DNA of 64,000 nt from Phoronis australis (lineage: Eukaryota; Phoronida; Phoronidae): the NCBI GenBank assembly GCA_002633005.1, contig NMRA01000065.1:63177-127176 (forward strand). Direction: 5' to 3'. Below the pieces are notes generated by a model. The model did no database searches and had not been told where the DNA came from. It was given only the letters and a program-made list of their open reading frames with translations. Both the position numbers and the translations under genes were made by a program. Positions 47,846 through 59,998 of the stretch are shown here, in pieces (position 1 is the first letter of the stretch; each line of letters begins with the position of its first letter).

Positions 47846-49966
47846 ATGCATGTTGACCTTTGCACTTCGAATTCGCGAACCGTTGAATGCACGCGCAGCG
47901 GCTCTCTTGCTTGCATTGAATTCAAAGTGACTGCTTTCTAATGATAGGCTCAGTTCAGTACGTCTCAAATCCACACAGCAACATCCTCCACAGTTGCTGG
48001 GTCGTTGCGGGTACCGCCGCGAGAAGTGTACCCCGCTAGTAAGGACATACAGATGGCGAGCGGGCGGGTGACGAAATTGTTGACGATTGGAATGCGTAAT
48101 TCGTCGAGATATTGGGAAACAAATTTTTTTACTTTGTAACGACAGAGGGTGCGGATTTTGCGACGACCGGGAAAGGCAGGAAGCAAATGTCGAATGGATA
48201 TCATGAATCTCAACTATTTTTCCCTGTAGGGCTGCGAGTGTATATTACAACACTGACTACGGGTACATGTAAAGTCCCATTCGAGACGCGTCAGCTACAA
48301 TATGAGAACGCAGCTGACTCTGGGTTCGTTTTGGTCATTACGGCGATCACTTTACATATAATGATGATGACTGCAATGATGATGGTTACAGAAGTCTTAC
48401 GCAGATTAACCAACCTACGGGACAGTGTGCGATTCTCATCTGAACGTTAAGTACAGTGTTACATTTCAAATAGTGTCTTGGCTAGTTTAAACATGTAGCA
48501 CGTAGCACGTTACAAATGGTATCGACATTTCTCTTAACTAGCCTTGAAAATATAATAACGTTCTACAGGTTTACGATGCTATCGTACTTATAGTGCCAGA
48601 AATAGACACCGACTTAAAAAATATTGTCCCTGCGTAGCCAATATTGCAAATAATACAGACTATTAATACACGGACCATAATCCAGACATACTGGTTAACT
48701 TGTGGCAGCCTGGCTTGCCGTTTAAAGAGAGCTTTTTCATAGAAGGAATGATCCAAAGCTGCAGATTTTCATTACTCACCAATATGTTGAAATGAAAACA
48801 GTAAAACTAGAATTACACACACATTCGTATCTACTACATGTACAAATTGACCTGAAACATCATGCAAATTGCAGGTGCACAAATTGGCGCCTTCTTTCCG
48901 AATATTCTTTAAAATTTTGAACAATATAAAAACATACGGACACAACGCTTGGCCACTTATGCATCAGGGAGGAATATCAGATCCATTCGTATTCATTTTA
49001 GACCCTTCACTTTGGTCATCGTCATGGGTCGGCACACAAGCTAGACTGACACGAGTTGAAAATTTACAAATAAACCCCCCACTATATTGCCCTTTCTTGA
49101 GCGATCGGTATACTAGAAATACCAAGGCGTTAGTGCGTCCCTGGCTATACATGTGTATTCCTGACAGCTGATGGCTATCTTATTTTACCTGCACGTGTGT
49201 TACCGCATGCCGAGAGGTTGCAGCTTGGTGGCGTGACATGGCCGGCCTTCTTTTGTTTTTAGTGGCGGGAATCATTGAGTGACCCCTGAATGACCTGAGA
49301 AAGTTGAAAATTAACCTTGGTTTGCCAGTACTTCGTGATACTCTACTCATCATCAAGGGCAGACTGATATTCTTGGAATTTACCATTGAAGTAGTTTCAA
49401 ATATAACAGAACTCTTTTTGTATGGGGTTACCTATTACGGAGTGTTCGAATGCCCGTAATCCACTAATTGTGAAAACTTGGTATACCGCCATACTGCTGT
49501 GGTGAAATTTTGCAGGTCATGAAAACTTATTAAGGTCTACATTGTGCATTCATTTTTGAATAATATTCATGTGACATTTTTCCACTAACAAAACACACCC
49601 AAAGATATTTCAATGATTTGTGCGCGTATTTAGGCCCATGCCCTTACATACACGCGACGCTTCGCCAGTATGCAAAAACATTTGAGTAAAAGCGAGGAGC
49701 AAAGTTTAAAAATATATTTTTTTACCTTTATATGAATGTTGAAAATGTCAGACGTTAAGAAGAAGTGTATTCAATTATTAAAGACTGTAAAGGGTAACTA
49801 CAATTTATAGACATGCGCAAGGGATAGCCGGCTCAGCCTATAAGTGAACTTTAGGCGCTTGCGCCTATATGCGAATCATTGAAATAAAACTTTGTTAAAA
49901 CACATTATTTTATACGCAGGTACAATGTATGACTAACTGATATTGTACGTAAAAATAAAAAAATAA
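47846..49966. other. Intergenic DNA between the two hairpin copies, nothing recognised
   Basis: Short frames only. A near copy of the 42.2-kb palindrome (TAGGCGCTTGCGCCTA) occurs close to 49852. Confidence 0.4.
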
Positions 49967-50009
49967 TTGCAGGCCGTCTGGTACACGTTGTACCAGACGT
50001 GCGCAGGCC
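49967..50009. repeat. Hairpin element copy 2
   Basis: Same 43-bp sequence as the copy at 47802-47845 apart from one base, in the same orientation, again preceded by an A-rich tract and attgc. Confidence 0.8.
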
Positions 50010-51795
50010 CGTTGCATTGATAACATAGAACCATTTTTACGCTTTATTAATATATAGTTAAAAAGCGTACGTATTTCAAAATAAACTTTTTAGAATACTT
50101 TATTCATAACATTCCACATTAGGCTATAATATTGTTTGCATCATAATTTATACGAGACCAATATCCGTTGGAGGACGTGAGTCTCAAATACTGTGTTCAA
50201 ATCCGCAAAGCAAACATGGCAAAACGAGAATCTAGATTTCTGTAGTACCATTATCTACCATCCTCGAAGTTGATTGAGTGAGTTTATACCGGCTTTAGTT
50301 CATACTAAAATTATAAATGTAAAAGTAAATACGTATCTCTTGGCCTCTTCGTGTCGCAGTCACAAGGGGAAATAATTATTCAATAAATCAGTTCAAATGA
50401 GACAAGAGCACTCAATCATTAAGTTCTGTTGGCACATGTGTATTTTGAATAGATGGAAAATCACTTGAACAAGATGCCAAAGAACGCTGATGAAAAATCA
50501 AGATCCAAGTGACCACTCATACTAGAGCTGGAGACTTGCAGAAATGTAGAAAAAAACACAGCCGCATGTTACTTCACTCTGACATTTTCAGTTTAAAAAT
50601 ATAACCGTTCGCATAAAAACTGGCTTCATGTAGCACTACATAAGGAATACCGACGGCACAGCTATGCTTACGTCATTGGAGCTGCTGCTGCTGCTTTGGG
50701 ATCTTTCAGTTCCATTAAAACAGATATTTGTTAAAGAAAATGTACCTGTAACACGGTTTCTCATTGATTAACAAAACGCACGTTCCAATTGGTTGGAAAA
50801 TACATGTAACATTCATGCCCTCCAATTGGGTGATGTTGAGAAATGTATATGTATCACTACTCTGTCTATTGAGAAATCCCACGTGACTTGTTGCTGCTTC
50901 AACATGAAAGCGATGCTTTTCATGCAAGCTCGCGTTTTGTGACCCACTCAAGATAACAAGCCCACAAATAAAACAACAACGACATTTCCGACTTCTTTTC
51001 GCATAGGCAGATTCAGGGGGGCTGCTCCCCAAAAAACAGCAAGAGCGTAAGGAAATATTGAGTTTACTTATGAAATCCGGCAATTAGCATGCGACTGGAA
51101 CAAGATTTAACAATGTGTGCAGTTAGTTTGTGTATCCGAATCAAACCGCCGGCGCAACGGTTTTCCCGTTCTTTTAGTCCTCCGTTTGAATATTAGTATA
51201 AGATTCATATGCCCGGAATTTCGGCCCCCCTATATTTTAGGCAGGACGCGCGCATGCATGCGATCGTGCTTTGCCCCATTTGCCCCAGACAAAATATTGC
51301 CCCCTGCCCTTATGTCCTAGATCCGCCACTGTCCCGGACCATAGATTTACAAAAACCGTCCAAACTGATGTCCACTAAGGTATTGCTGAGCGTCGGTTAT
51401 CATCCTTTCACAGGGTCACGGTACCCCTGTGATAGAGAGTAGACAATCGTAACTGATGCAAATTACTTAATAACTTTCGATTTGAATAAGCGCTTCTAAA
51501 AGAGCACGTCCTTGGATTGCTAGTTTAGTTGCGCCACCTTTTGACTGAGTGGGATATTGATCCTGCTAATAAACAAGTGTTTCGTAAAAAGTGAGCTTCG
51601 GATTTATCCGACCATTTACCCATATTCATGTGAAACTGGTCTCAACTTGTTCCTTCTTTCGATGAAAAGTGGTTCTTGGGCTTGGAAAGGAATGGTAATT
51701 CCGTAATGTTGCTTGCAACCAGGCTCGCAGCATAAAGTGACCCTCTCAGTAACAGCTAGGTCAACTTGCTGAACCTCGTTTTGAGCAATAAGGAA
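50010..51795. other. Intergenic DNA, possible hAT-type MITE end at 51319-51334
   Basis: cctagatccgccactg (reverse complement CAGTGGCGGATCTAGG) resembles the terminal repeat of common hAT-derived MITEs. The preceding 120 bp is C-rich (gcccccctatattttaggc), but no matching left end was found. Nothing else recognised. Confidence 0.3.
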
Positions 51796-52393
51796 CCGCC
51801 ACTACTCGCTGGTTCCCTGCGTGCCGCTAGGTGGGGCGGTAGCCGCGCCAGCACGCAGGTATCACTTAAATTTTCTCTGTAAATTTTTTTACACCGGCGT
51901 TTCTGATTGGCTAGTCGATTCGTCAACAGGCAGCGCTTTGCGCAAACAAACTGGCGTGGCTGATGGACTGAAGTGTAAATGTGGTCTGTTGTACAGACAA
52001 ACCGGTGCTTAAAATTATATTCAGGAAATGTGAAGCCTAGAAATTGTGATTGAGCATTTTCGGAATGCATCTTTCTACTGTCGATGACTTTTGTTTACGA
52101 TAGTGTCCCCATACAGTATGAATAACACACCGTAGGCCTAATATGTGTTTATTGTGCATGTATGTGCTTCAAGCACGCGGCTATTAAACATCACTGCAGA
52201 AACGAAATAGTTGCTGCGACGCCACTTGCATGACAAGGCTAAAATCGTTCACAGTCTGCCATTTTTTCACGGTGTTGTAAAGCTAACCAATGACTGCCAA
52301 GATTTCATCGGCCAATGCTAAAGCGCGTGCCACTGCGTGATACCTGCGTGCTGGCTGGGCTAAGCACGCAGGGAACCAGCGAGCCGCCACTAG
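51796..52393. mobile_element. Inverted-repeat element, about 0.6 kb, with hairpin-forming arms
   Basis: The left arm (51796-51864) contains ctcgctggttccctgcgtgc then gccagcacgcaggtatcac. The right arm (52337-52393) is its reverse complement, gtgatacctgcgtgctggc then gcacgcagggaaccagcgag. Each arm is itself a partial palindrome (ccctgcgtgc / gcacgcagg). There is no coding sequence between, so it is a non-autonomous foldback-type element. Target duplication not established. Confidence 0.6.
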
Positions 52394-53144
52394 AGTTCTC
52401 TCCTAGACAAGACATTTCCCTTCGGAACAAACTGAGACTGATTTGAGAAGGCGATGTTGCAGCAGCCGGAAAGGTTTGTATCCAAATGAAAAGAAGTAAA
52501 ACTTTACCACATAGATAGCAACGAACTGAATTGAAAACCAAAGACATGAAGCAGAGTATTCAATTTACGACAATGTCTACATTGCTTATTTTCTGCAATT
52601 CTGCTACGATATTACCGATGACATCATTGACTTAGTACGTTGCGCCGGTTACCTGAACCGTCCTCTTTATTTGTCAACAAAATTGACGTCTCTTCCTGTG
52701 CGAACCACATATAAAACGGAGTTGGCCATAACACACGAAATGACTCATGAGTCATTTTTGACCCTCGCGGCCATTTGCAACTCGAATATATATTTCACGA
52801 ATATTCGAGAGACAAATTAAAAGAAGAATGCTGGGATATAAAATTCAAGTGTTTTCTTTACATATGCAGAGCCCTGAAGACAGCTTTATTCATACTCATA
52901 CTCAATGATTAAGGGAATATCAACAGAAACAGTGTTCAAATGGTGTATACCTTGAACATTTTTATTAAAATGTATCAACGACATTTTCGAACTGAGCTAC
53001 ACTTTTGCCAGTATGTAAACACTTGAAAGTGATTGTTTACGAAACAAAGAAATTTTAAATGTGCCTAATACATAATGTTCTGTTTAACTGTGAAGCTGTT
53101 AAGCTGAAAGATTGTTATGTCATTGAAATGTGCAAAAAACGTTT
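52394..53144 (-). other. 3' flank of the small secreted-protein gene
   Basis: Minus-strand AATAAA at 52966-52961 lies about 180 nt past the stop codon and is the likely polyadenylation signal. Nothing else recognised. Confidence 0.45.
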
Positions 53145-53443
53145 TCAATGATTTTCTAGTTTTTTAATTTCGTCATCCAATACTCTTTTCAGAGCCTTGT
53201 ACACGTTGATGTTTGAAGATGGCGTTGTCGTCGCTTTCGGTCTAGGGCACGTGAATGATCCTTGGTGGTCACATGCGCAACTAACCGTGCTGAAGGCGGT
53301 ATAATCTGGACACGTCAGCTCAATTTGCGCTGGATAGTCAGCCTGCACATTTTCTTGTGTAAACTTTTTGCAGTCCGTTCCTGGGACTAAAGTGTAGAGA
53401 TTCCCCGACTGAAAACAACAAGTACCCGCCGCCGTGCAAGCAT
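53145..53443 (-). CDS. Secreted cysteine-rich protein, exon 2
   Basis: The acceptor is tactctgcttgtag at 53445-53444. The exon carries all eight mature cysteines and ends KKLENH before TGA at 53147-53145. Confidence 0.75.
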
Positions 53444-54073
53444 CTACAAGCAGAGTATTAATGTTTTTTTAAATTTATGAACGAGATATGGAAAATATGA
53501 TTGTTTCCAACAGCACTGGTGACGCGCACAGGAAATCCCAGACATGCTCATGAAAATAAAGAAACAGAATTTGCGAGTCTTGTAGCTAAAATTTGACGTC
53601 CGTGAAAGTTTAAGTTACTTCCGTAAAATCATGACTTTTTAGAGAAAAAAACAATGTCACGTCATTACAAACGTCAGGGGACTGTGTCTCGTAGAATATA
53701 TAGCCAAAAGCTTTTGACATTGGGTTTGAGCCTGCGTCCCCCGAGCAGGCTATACATGTACGGTTATCTATGTTTTGGCTTCGAGTTTTAGACGAATTTT
53801 CTGACTTTTAGTCTTGGCCATCCGTAGACTGGTTGTTAGGCAAAATACTAAAGACTCGCCGAAAAACAGCCTCTGTGCTCGGTTTACAACTGACATTCAA
53901 AATATTGTTAGGAAATTTGATATCAATTCCAACTAAAAAACATTAAATGCTGATTTCCTAATTAATACTATTTGAACCTCCGATGACCTACCCCATGGGT
54001 AACTAGGCGAGTGAATGGGCGTCGCTGTAATCACCGCTAAACTGCAAAACAGGACGGCTATGAGCTTATTCAT
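53145..54073 (-). CDS. Small secreted cysteine-rich protein, two exons, 126 aa
   Basis: Exon 1 is 54073-53992 and exon 2 is 53443-53145; the join (G|AT) is in phase. Residues 1-18 (MNKLIAVLFCSLAVITAT) form a signal peptide with a basic start, hydrophobic core and Ala-x-Thr cleavage region. The mature chain has eight cysteines: DACTAAGTCC, PGTDCKKF, ELTCP, SCAC and FTCPRP. The order 'C..LYTLVPGTDCKKF ... CPDYTAFS ... C' resembles a CBM14/peritrophin chitin-binding fold, but the spacing is not canonical and the match is tentative. After the last Cys comes a short Thr/Pro/Ser linker and a charged helix (YKALKRVLDDEIKKLENH). Secretion is well supported; function is unknown. Confidence 0.75.
53992..54073 (-). 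CDS. Secreted cysteine-rich protein, exon 1 (signal peptide)
   Basis: ATG at 54073 opens MNKLIAVLFCSLAVITATP and continues to PSYPW, leaving in phase 1 at donor gtaggt (53991). The separation of the signal peptide into its own exon is typical of secreted proteins. Confidence 0.72.
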
Positions 54074-55489
54074 TCTTGAAACCTGTTCGAAAAGAGATAA
54101 GTTCTTCACTTATATACATACATTGACATGCACGTAAGTGTATGTACACACATATTTACATACACACATGTACACACATTCATTTAGAAATGCATGTGTA
54201 CAATTAGCTATTGTTAGAGCACGACGCTTTTAATACCCAGAATGAAATTTTGCAATTGTCAAGTATCAGAAAAAATCCGCACACTGGTGTAACGTGGTTA
54301 TATGCGATTTTCCAAACTTGTATCAAGCAAGTGTTACCGACCGTAAATAACATGGAACGAAGATTCACTCGTGTACGAAAACAAATAGGTAAAATTATAA
54401 ACAGAAAAAGGTAAAAAGCTCTGACAATAGATGTATGTCGTAATAAATTAAATGGCACCCATAAACAATTTCAGGGAAGTCATCCTTCAGCGCACACTAC
54501 ATTTTTTATACTTTCGTTCATATTTTTACTCTTAATCGAATTTTCACACAATGTCTTAATTTTAGCTGTCAAAAGTGCATGCATCTACACAAATAAAATT
54601 AGCAATTTACTCTGGGTAACCAGTCTACTTCCATCACGAATCGCACGAGCCTACTCGTCGTCACCATTCTTTTGATACGAACCCAAGTCTTTTCTCACTG
54701 TTATGTTTCTTTCTCGTACATCTATGCCACAACCATTTCCTTACAAGCGTACAGAAAAATCTTAGAAACGGTACATTACGAGTTATTCCTTGGCAGTAAG
54801 CAGGACCCGCGTCATTGGCACATAAAATTTCGTTGATGCACTATGACTGTCACAATTGCGACTGATTTTGTCTTGAATAATAGGCATTGCATTCACAATC
54901 TAATGCACCATCAGCGCAGAACAGCTGATCAAAACAACAGTTTTAGGGATATGGGGTGTAGTGTATTGCGAAATTGCAGATCCCAACTGAAGATTTTATG
55001 TGTTAAGTTAAATTGAAATGCAGCCACCGTTCAGACCAATAGCAAATTGCGTAACGTACTGCGGTAGCAGACAAAATAACACATATTTAAGAGCAACCCC
55101 AAAAATCGAATCGAAAAAAGCCCGAAGTTCGACTAATGTGACCCATTGGTCCTCAAATTGGTCCATAGATTTGAGACCATGCGGCTCAATTCACTCATAG
55201 CCACGTTTTTCCAAGATGATGCCTGAGTAAGCGGGACTATAAGCAGGTGTTTGGAGCGAATAAAACCAACCCATCTGTAAATTTACAGGTGGGTTACCAG
55301 TGGTTCGTTTAGCAAAGAATGTTTCCAAATGCATTTTTAGAAAAAGAACTGTAGTGCATTTAAAAAATAAATACATGTCTTGAGAAAAGTACACATGGCA
55401 AGAGGTGACTGTCCACGAGAGCGCGCGTGCAGGCACAGAGCGGCAATGATTAACTTGCCCGACGTCAAGGTAGAGTTCAGTTAGCTGTT
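54074..55489. other. Intergenic DNA with a TACA/TGTA-rich microsatellite
   Basis: The stretch 54110-54175 is a degenerate tacacaca/tacatac tract. No gene recognised. Confidence 0.45.
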
Positions 55490-55750
55490 CAGGGTGTTCC
55501 ATCGAAACAGATATCCCAGAGTCGAAAACAGACTCCCGCAAACTCAAAACAGATAATAAGCCCGAAAAACAAGAACCGCAACCTTTAGAACAAGAATCCC
55601 GGGGATATGACAGGAAAACCCGGACAGGTTTTTTCGGTCCCCTGGTTTCTTGTCTGATCCCCGGGATTCCTGTTTGAAGGTGCAGGAGTCTGTTTTCGAC
55701 TACGGGATATCTGTTTTACACCGGGGATCCTTTTTCGATGGAACACCCTG
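55490..55750. mobile_element. MITE, 261 bp, with CAGGGTGTTCCATCGAAA termini and TGTT target duplication
   Basis: The left end CAGGGTGTTCCATCGAAA and the right end TTTCGATGGAACACCCTG are perfect 18-bp inverted repeats. Inner similarity continues (cagatatccc, gtcgaaaacagactcc) with a 20-bp-scale offset on the right. TGTT flanks both sides (55486-55489 and 55751-55754). There is no coding capacity. The superfamily is not clear from a 4-bp duplication alone. Confidence 0.85.
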
Positions 55751-55754
55751 TGTT

Positions 55755-58700
55755 TCGCGGCGAGAAAAAATGTAGAAAAAATCACGTGCTCTCATTGAAC
55801 AATGATTCACAGCAATATCTCTCGTATTCTCGCGAAGTCTTGCTTTTTAGCGATGTCTTAGCGATACTGAACTCCACCCAGGACTTCAGAGAGTAAAAGT
55901 ATCTTACCTGAATCTAGACGAATTCGAACACAATCATTTGGTGGCACAAGTTGACATTTATATACCATTGGATGACAGGTAATGGTCGTAAATATTTTGA
56001 TAACGATGACGTTTACAGGTGCGACACTATTGCGGAACCGGGTTAAAATCAAATTTATTTAACGACCGCTGATGCAAAGTGTCCGGAACGGAACATGACG
56101 TGGGGTACGAGACTTGGTAAACACAGGTACAGAACATTGCCGAACACTGTTGTGATAATCGTGAATATTGGAGCCAATAAAGATAAACAAATCAATATTT
56201 GAAAATATAAATAACCTATCCCAAGATGACCTTCTAAGATACACAACCTCCAATGACTGGTGATTTATACCACGTAGATAAAAAGAACGTGCATTGCACA
56301 TACTTGATAACGATTGACGCACTTGATATATTTTGCTTGGATTTTTTATTATAATTATCTCATCCTTCTAATTCCCTCGCACTTCAAGCACTAAATTCCA
56401 TGGTACTGAAAGTTCCGACTTTCTCCAGATTTACATGTAAGGCTAGTCTATATTTTCTTGTGTTGTCAACTTACCACCCAGTGACCAAAATGATGATATC
56501 GAAGTTAAAGGAATACGATTAATTTAAGTCATTCCAAGAAACTATTCAATGTGTGTTGTAAAGTAAGGGAGTGAATTTATTGGCGAAATAATGCATTTTA
56601 TGAGAACATTTAAAAATGCAACGATTCCAAATCCTAGGCAATTTTTCAAAACATGGTTATCTACCCCTGACAGCAAACATGGTTAAAACGTGTCAACATG
56701 TCAAGAGTAAACAAAATAAAAAATGTATTACTTGAAGGGTTATTAACCGAACTTGATCATTTTTAGGTTTTATGGTTGCGGTCACTGTATTATTTCCGAC
56801 CTCTTGCTATTAGTGACCATCCGACCATAGAACTTGGCACTTCGTTCTCTCCGCGGTCTATGGCGGTGTACGGCAGTTGTCTCTTGCTCGTCAATGGCTG
56901 GATTACCTTTTTTTTAGGGTTTGTATGAAACCCGTGAAAAAAGACATCTGTGTATTAAAATTGTATCGTTTGTTAAACATGCTTATCGTTTGCGAACCTT
57001 GTCTTTGGTCTGGCATGGGTTCGTCTAAATCATGGCGTAAGTGGAGTCGTATTTCTAGTACCGTAGCACAAGTTACCTTATAATCGCTGTGGCGAAAACG
57101 GTGATATTTGCATTGAATTGAATAAATGAAGTTAAAAGTTGGTACAAACGCAATTCAGCAGATGATTGGACGCTAGTTTATCCTTCAGCTGTTACAGTGA
57201 CCATGACCCACAGGACTAATCTCTGTCCGTAAGTACTGACTGTATTTGATTGGTCGCAGCGCCACCACCCGCATTAGTTGTTACCGTGACAACACGGGAG
57301 GCGAACTCAGTTACTAACCACGCACTTCTAGCCTTTGAAAGTTCAGGCAGCAAAGTGAGTTTTTCCAATTGTAAGACACTATTTTCTCACGCTTCTGTCA
57401 ACAGCGACAGCGTTGTTCGACTTGTCATAAACGAAATACGCGACAGAAACCATAGATCAGTCGCGTAATTCAAACGTTTTTACGTGTTGTTGTAATTCGG
57501 TAAATACCAATACACACAAAGCGTTACGTTAGGAGCATACGCGAATTGCTATTGTACCACGTTTGAATATCTGCTCTTAATTATGTTTACGGAGTATTTG
57601 CCTTTCACTAGACTTACATGCATTACACTTATTGACAAATGTTGTTCCCCTTCGAGGACAAACGAAAAAGTTGTATTACAATTTTGGATTTGTGCCCGCA
57701 AAATACACCTGGAGCACAAGGCAGTGAGATTGCGTGCTCTCCTTGCATTGCAGGCGACACGTCTCGGGATCTCGCTAATCTCGCAAGAAGCTAGCCTTGC
57801 AGATCGCAGCCCAGGATACATCAAACTTAAGACGAAACCACTGATTAATAATAGTTTTCAAAACGGAAACCAGAACGCAAGGGCGTGGTCACTTGAACTA
57901 AGCACAAACACAATTGACGTAAATCACGTTAAATAGAAAGATAAAGGTAATTTACGATAGTTTAAACACGGATAACCTATGAACCCAAATCATCTGTTCG
58001 CGACAAACATAGTTACACATCCGTGAGGAATGAAGGACACTTATAAAACTGACGGGCATCTTTTAGCTTGCATGTGACCGACAAGCTAAGTGAATTTTAT
58101 TTCTACTGAATGGTATAATTAATAACTTATAATTTCGAAGTTGAAAATCACCGAAAGGCGAGAGTGGGTATCCCGAAAATGCTGACGTATTTAATCTCTT
58201 ATTAACTGGATCGAAATAAACTCCAACGAAACCATGATTTTCGATGGCCAATATTCTGTTACGTGATTGGACGTTTGCTGTGCTACCTGTATACACAGAA
58301 CACCTTTATTTTTGAGGGATCCTAAACTAATAAAGGGGAAAGCCTTTATCGGCAAGCTAACCGATTTTAAGTATGAAAGAACCCTCTGTGTTAAGTTTTC
58401 TTAAAACCGCCGAAAAGTACATTTTCTCGAAAACGTGCAATTGAGCAAACACGAATGATCTGCACAGGTTGTGTTTAATAGAGAACAACACATTTCAGTT
58501 GCAAAGGACGTGAACGCATCATCAAGATACGGACCCATTGCCGGACCGTTTATGTTTCTTCCCATCTCTCTTCAAGATAACCAGGATCTGTATTTTTTAC
58601 TTTGTAAGACCAAACGCGGTTGCTTTACCCTTTAAGTGTCAATGTTCCAGCATAATTTGACACGAGGCATTAAGGTTTCATGTCTTTAACGTTGCGTTTC

Positions 58701-59447
58701 TAGGACTTTGTGGGGGGGGCCTTAAAATGAACTCTTTACCAGTGGTGGATCTACACTTTCGTGACCCTGACGCTTGATCGGTTATTAAGGCCTCTTGCAA
58801 ATAGGGGCAGTTGTATAAAGTAGGCTGTAAAACTCCACCTGGTCACCAACACACTCGAGGGTCGCCCACCTCCAGTCGATAAACACGAATGCCAATGTCT
58901 GTTAATGCATTACACATTTCACTGTATTGTCGCAGCAAGATGGGACCCCTGTTTCGAGTGGGGGGAATACGCGCTGTGTAGATACTTGGAAATCCGGCCT
59001 TGGACCCTTCCGATTAGGGATCTACAGGGGCGCCACAAGTCTTTCCGAAAACGATGTGTGCAAACTTTGGATCTCTTACTATTGCTCCTGAAAAGTCAAT
59101 CACTACTAGTAAAACAAAAACACAGGCCCATTTTTACAAAATCGATATTTTTATTTCGTCACCAGACATTAATTCATCGCCAAGCTTACTACAAAAATGC
59201 ACGCGCAAAAGAAGTTCAGCTCCGCATCTAGTCATCACCCATGGGCCGGAACACCCTTTCATTTGCAAAATAACATTGACTCCTGTTTTATAGTAGACAA
59301 GTCCCGCGAGTCTCCCATCGTTGTAGATTTCAAATACGCCGCTTAAGCACCACCTTGATTAAAATCCACCAGCTCTAAAACATGAGAATGGAGCAAGTCG
59401 CGGTGTACAGGAAGCAGTTGCATAGATAACGCTTCGCGATTCAGTTA
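55755..59447. other. Intergenic DNA and 3' flank of the EGF receptor gene
   Basis: No additional gene supported; frames such as 57583-57936 plus and 57549-57824 minus overlap each other and have no recognised domain. Minus-strand AATAAA at 59155-59150, about 290 nt past the stop of the next gene, is a likely polyadenylation signal. Confidence 0.45.
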
Positions 59448-59998
59448 TCATAGAGACAGCTGAGACTCTTTCGATGCATTATTTTCGTACGTTCCGTCAC
59501 TAACCGGATGAAGGGGTCCGGCGATTACGAAACCCGCAGTGTTTGGTCGAGCATAATCATACGTGAATTCAGGCTCTCGGCGTGTATCTTCAAGGTTTGT
59601 ATCAGGTGGCTCATATGGCTCTACATAGCTGTGCCCGGCTATACTATAGCTTCGCGTATGTTTCGCAGAGTCGGGTGGTGGTGGTAGTGGCGGTGGTGGT
59701 GGTGCTGCTGGCACACGGCCACCCGTTTTATCACCAGGTTCGCCACTGGTCTTTGCGCTTGTCTCGGCGGTTGTTGTCGGTGGAGCGTTAGAAGTACTAG
59801 ATTCTCGAATCGGTTTACCCGGCAGCGATGGGTCTGGCGGAAGTTTGGGTGGACCGGGAGATCGCGGTTGGAAAGGTCGAGTTGACGACTGCTGCTTGCC
59901 GGCTGCTATGTTGGCCATGTAGCATTTGTCAATGTTGGTTGAGGTAGGACTCACCTCATCGGTAGCCACGGGCGAGTATTGCTGCTTGGTCTTGGTGA
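59448..59998 (-). CDS. EGF membrane protein, last exon (proline-rich tail)
   Basis: The acceptor is aaatatcttacag at 60000-59999. TC completes a Leu codon; the exon reads TKTKQQYSPVATDEV to SKESQLSL before TGA at 59450-59448. A possible internal donor (gatgag|gtgagt) near 59950 could give an alternative short tail. Confidence 0.85.

Noticed and set aside
51195-51334. Possible hAT MITE ending CAGTGGCGGATCTAGG (reverse strand)
   Set aside because: Only one end was found, so no element could be delimited; kept as a remark in the flanking region.
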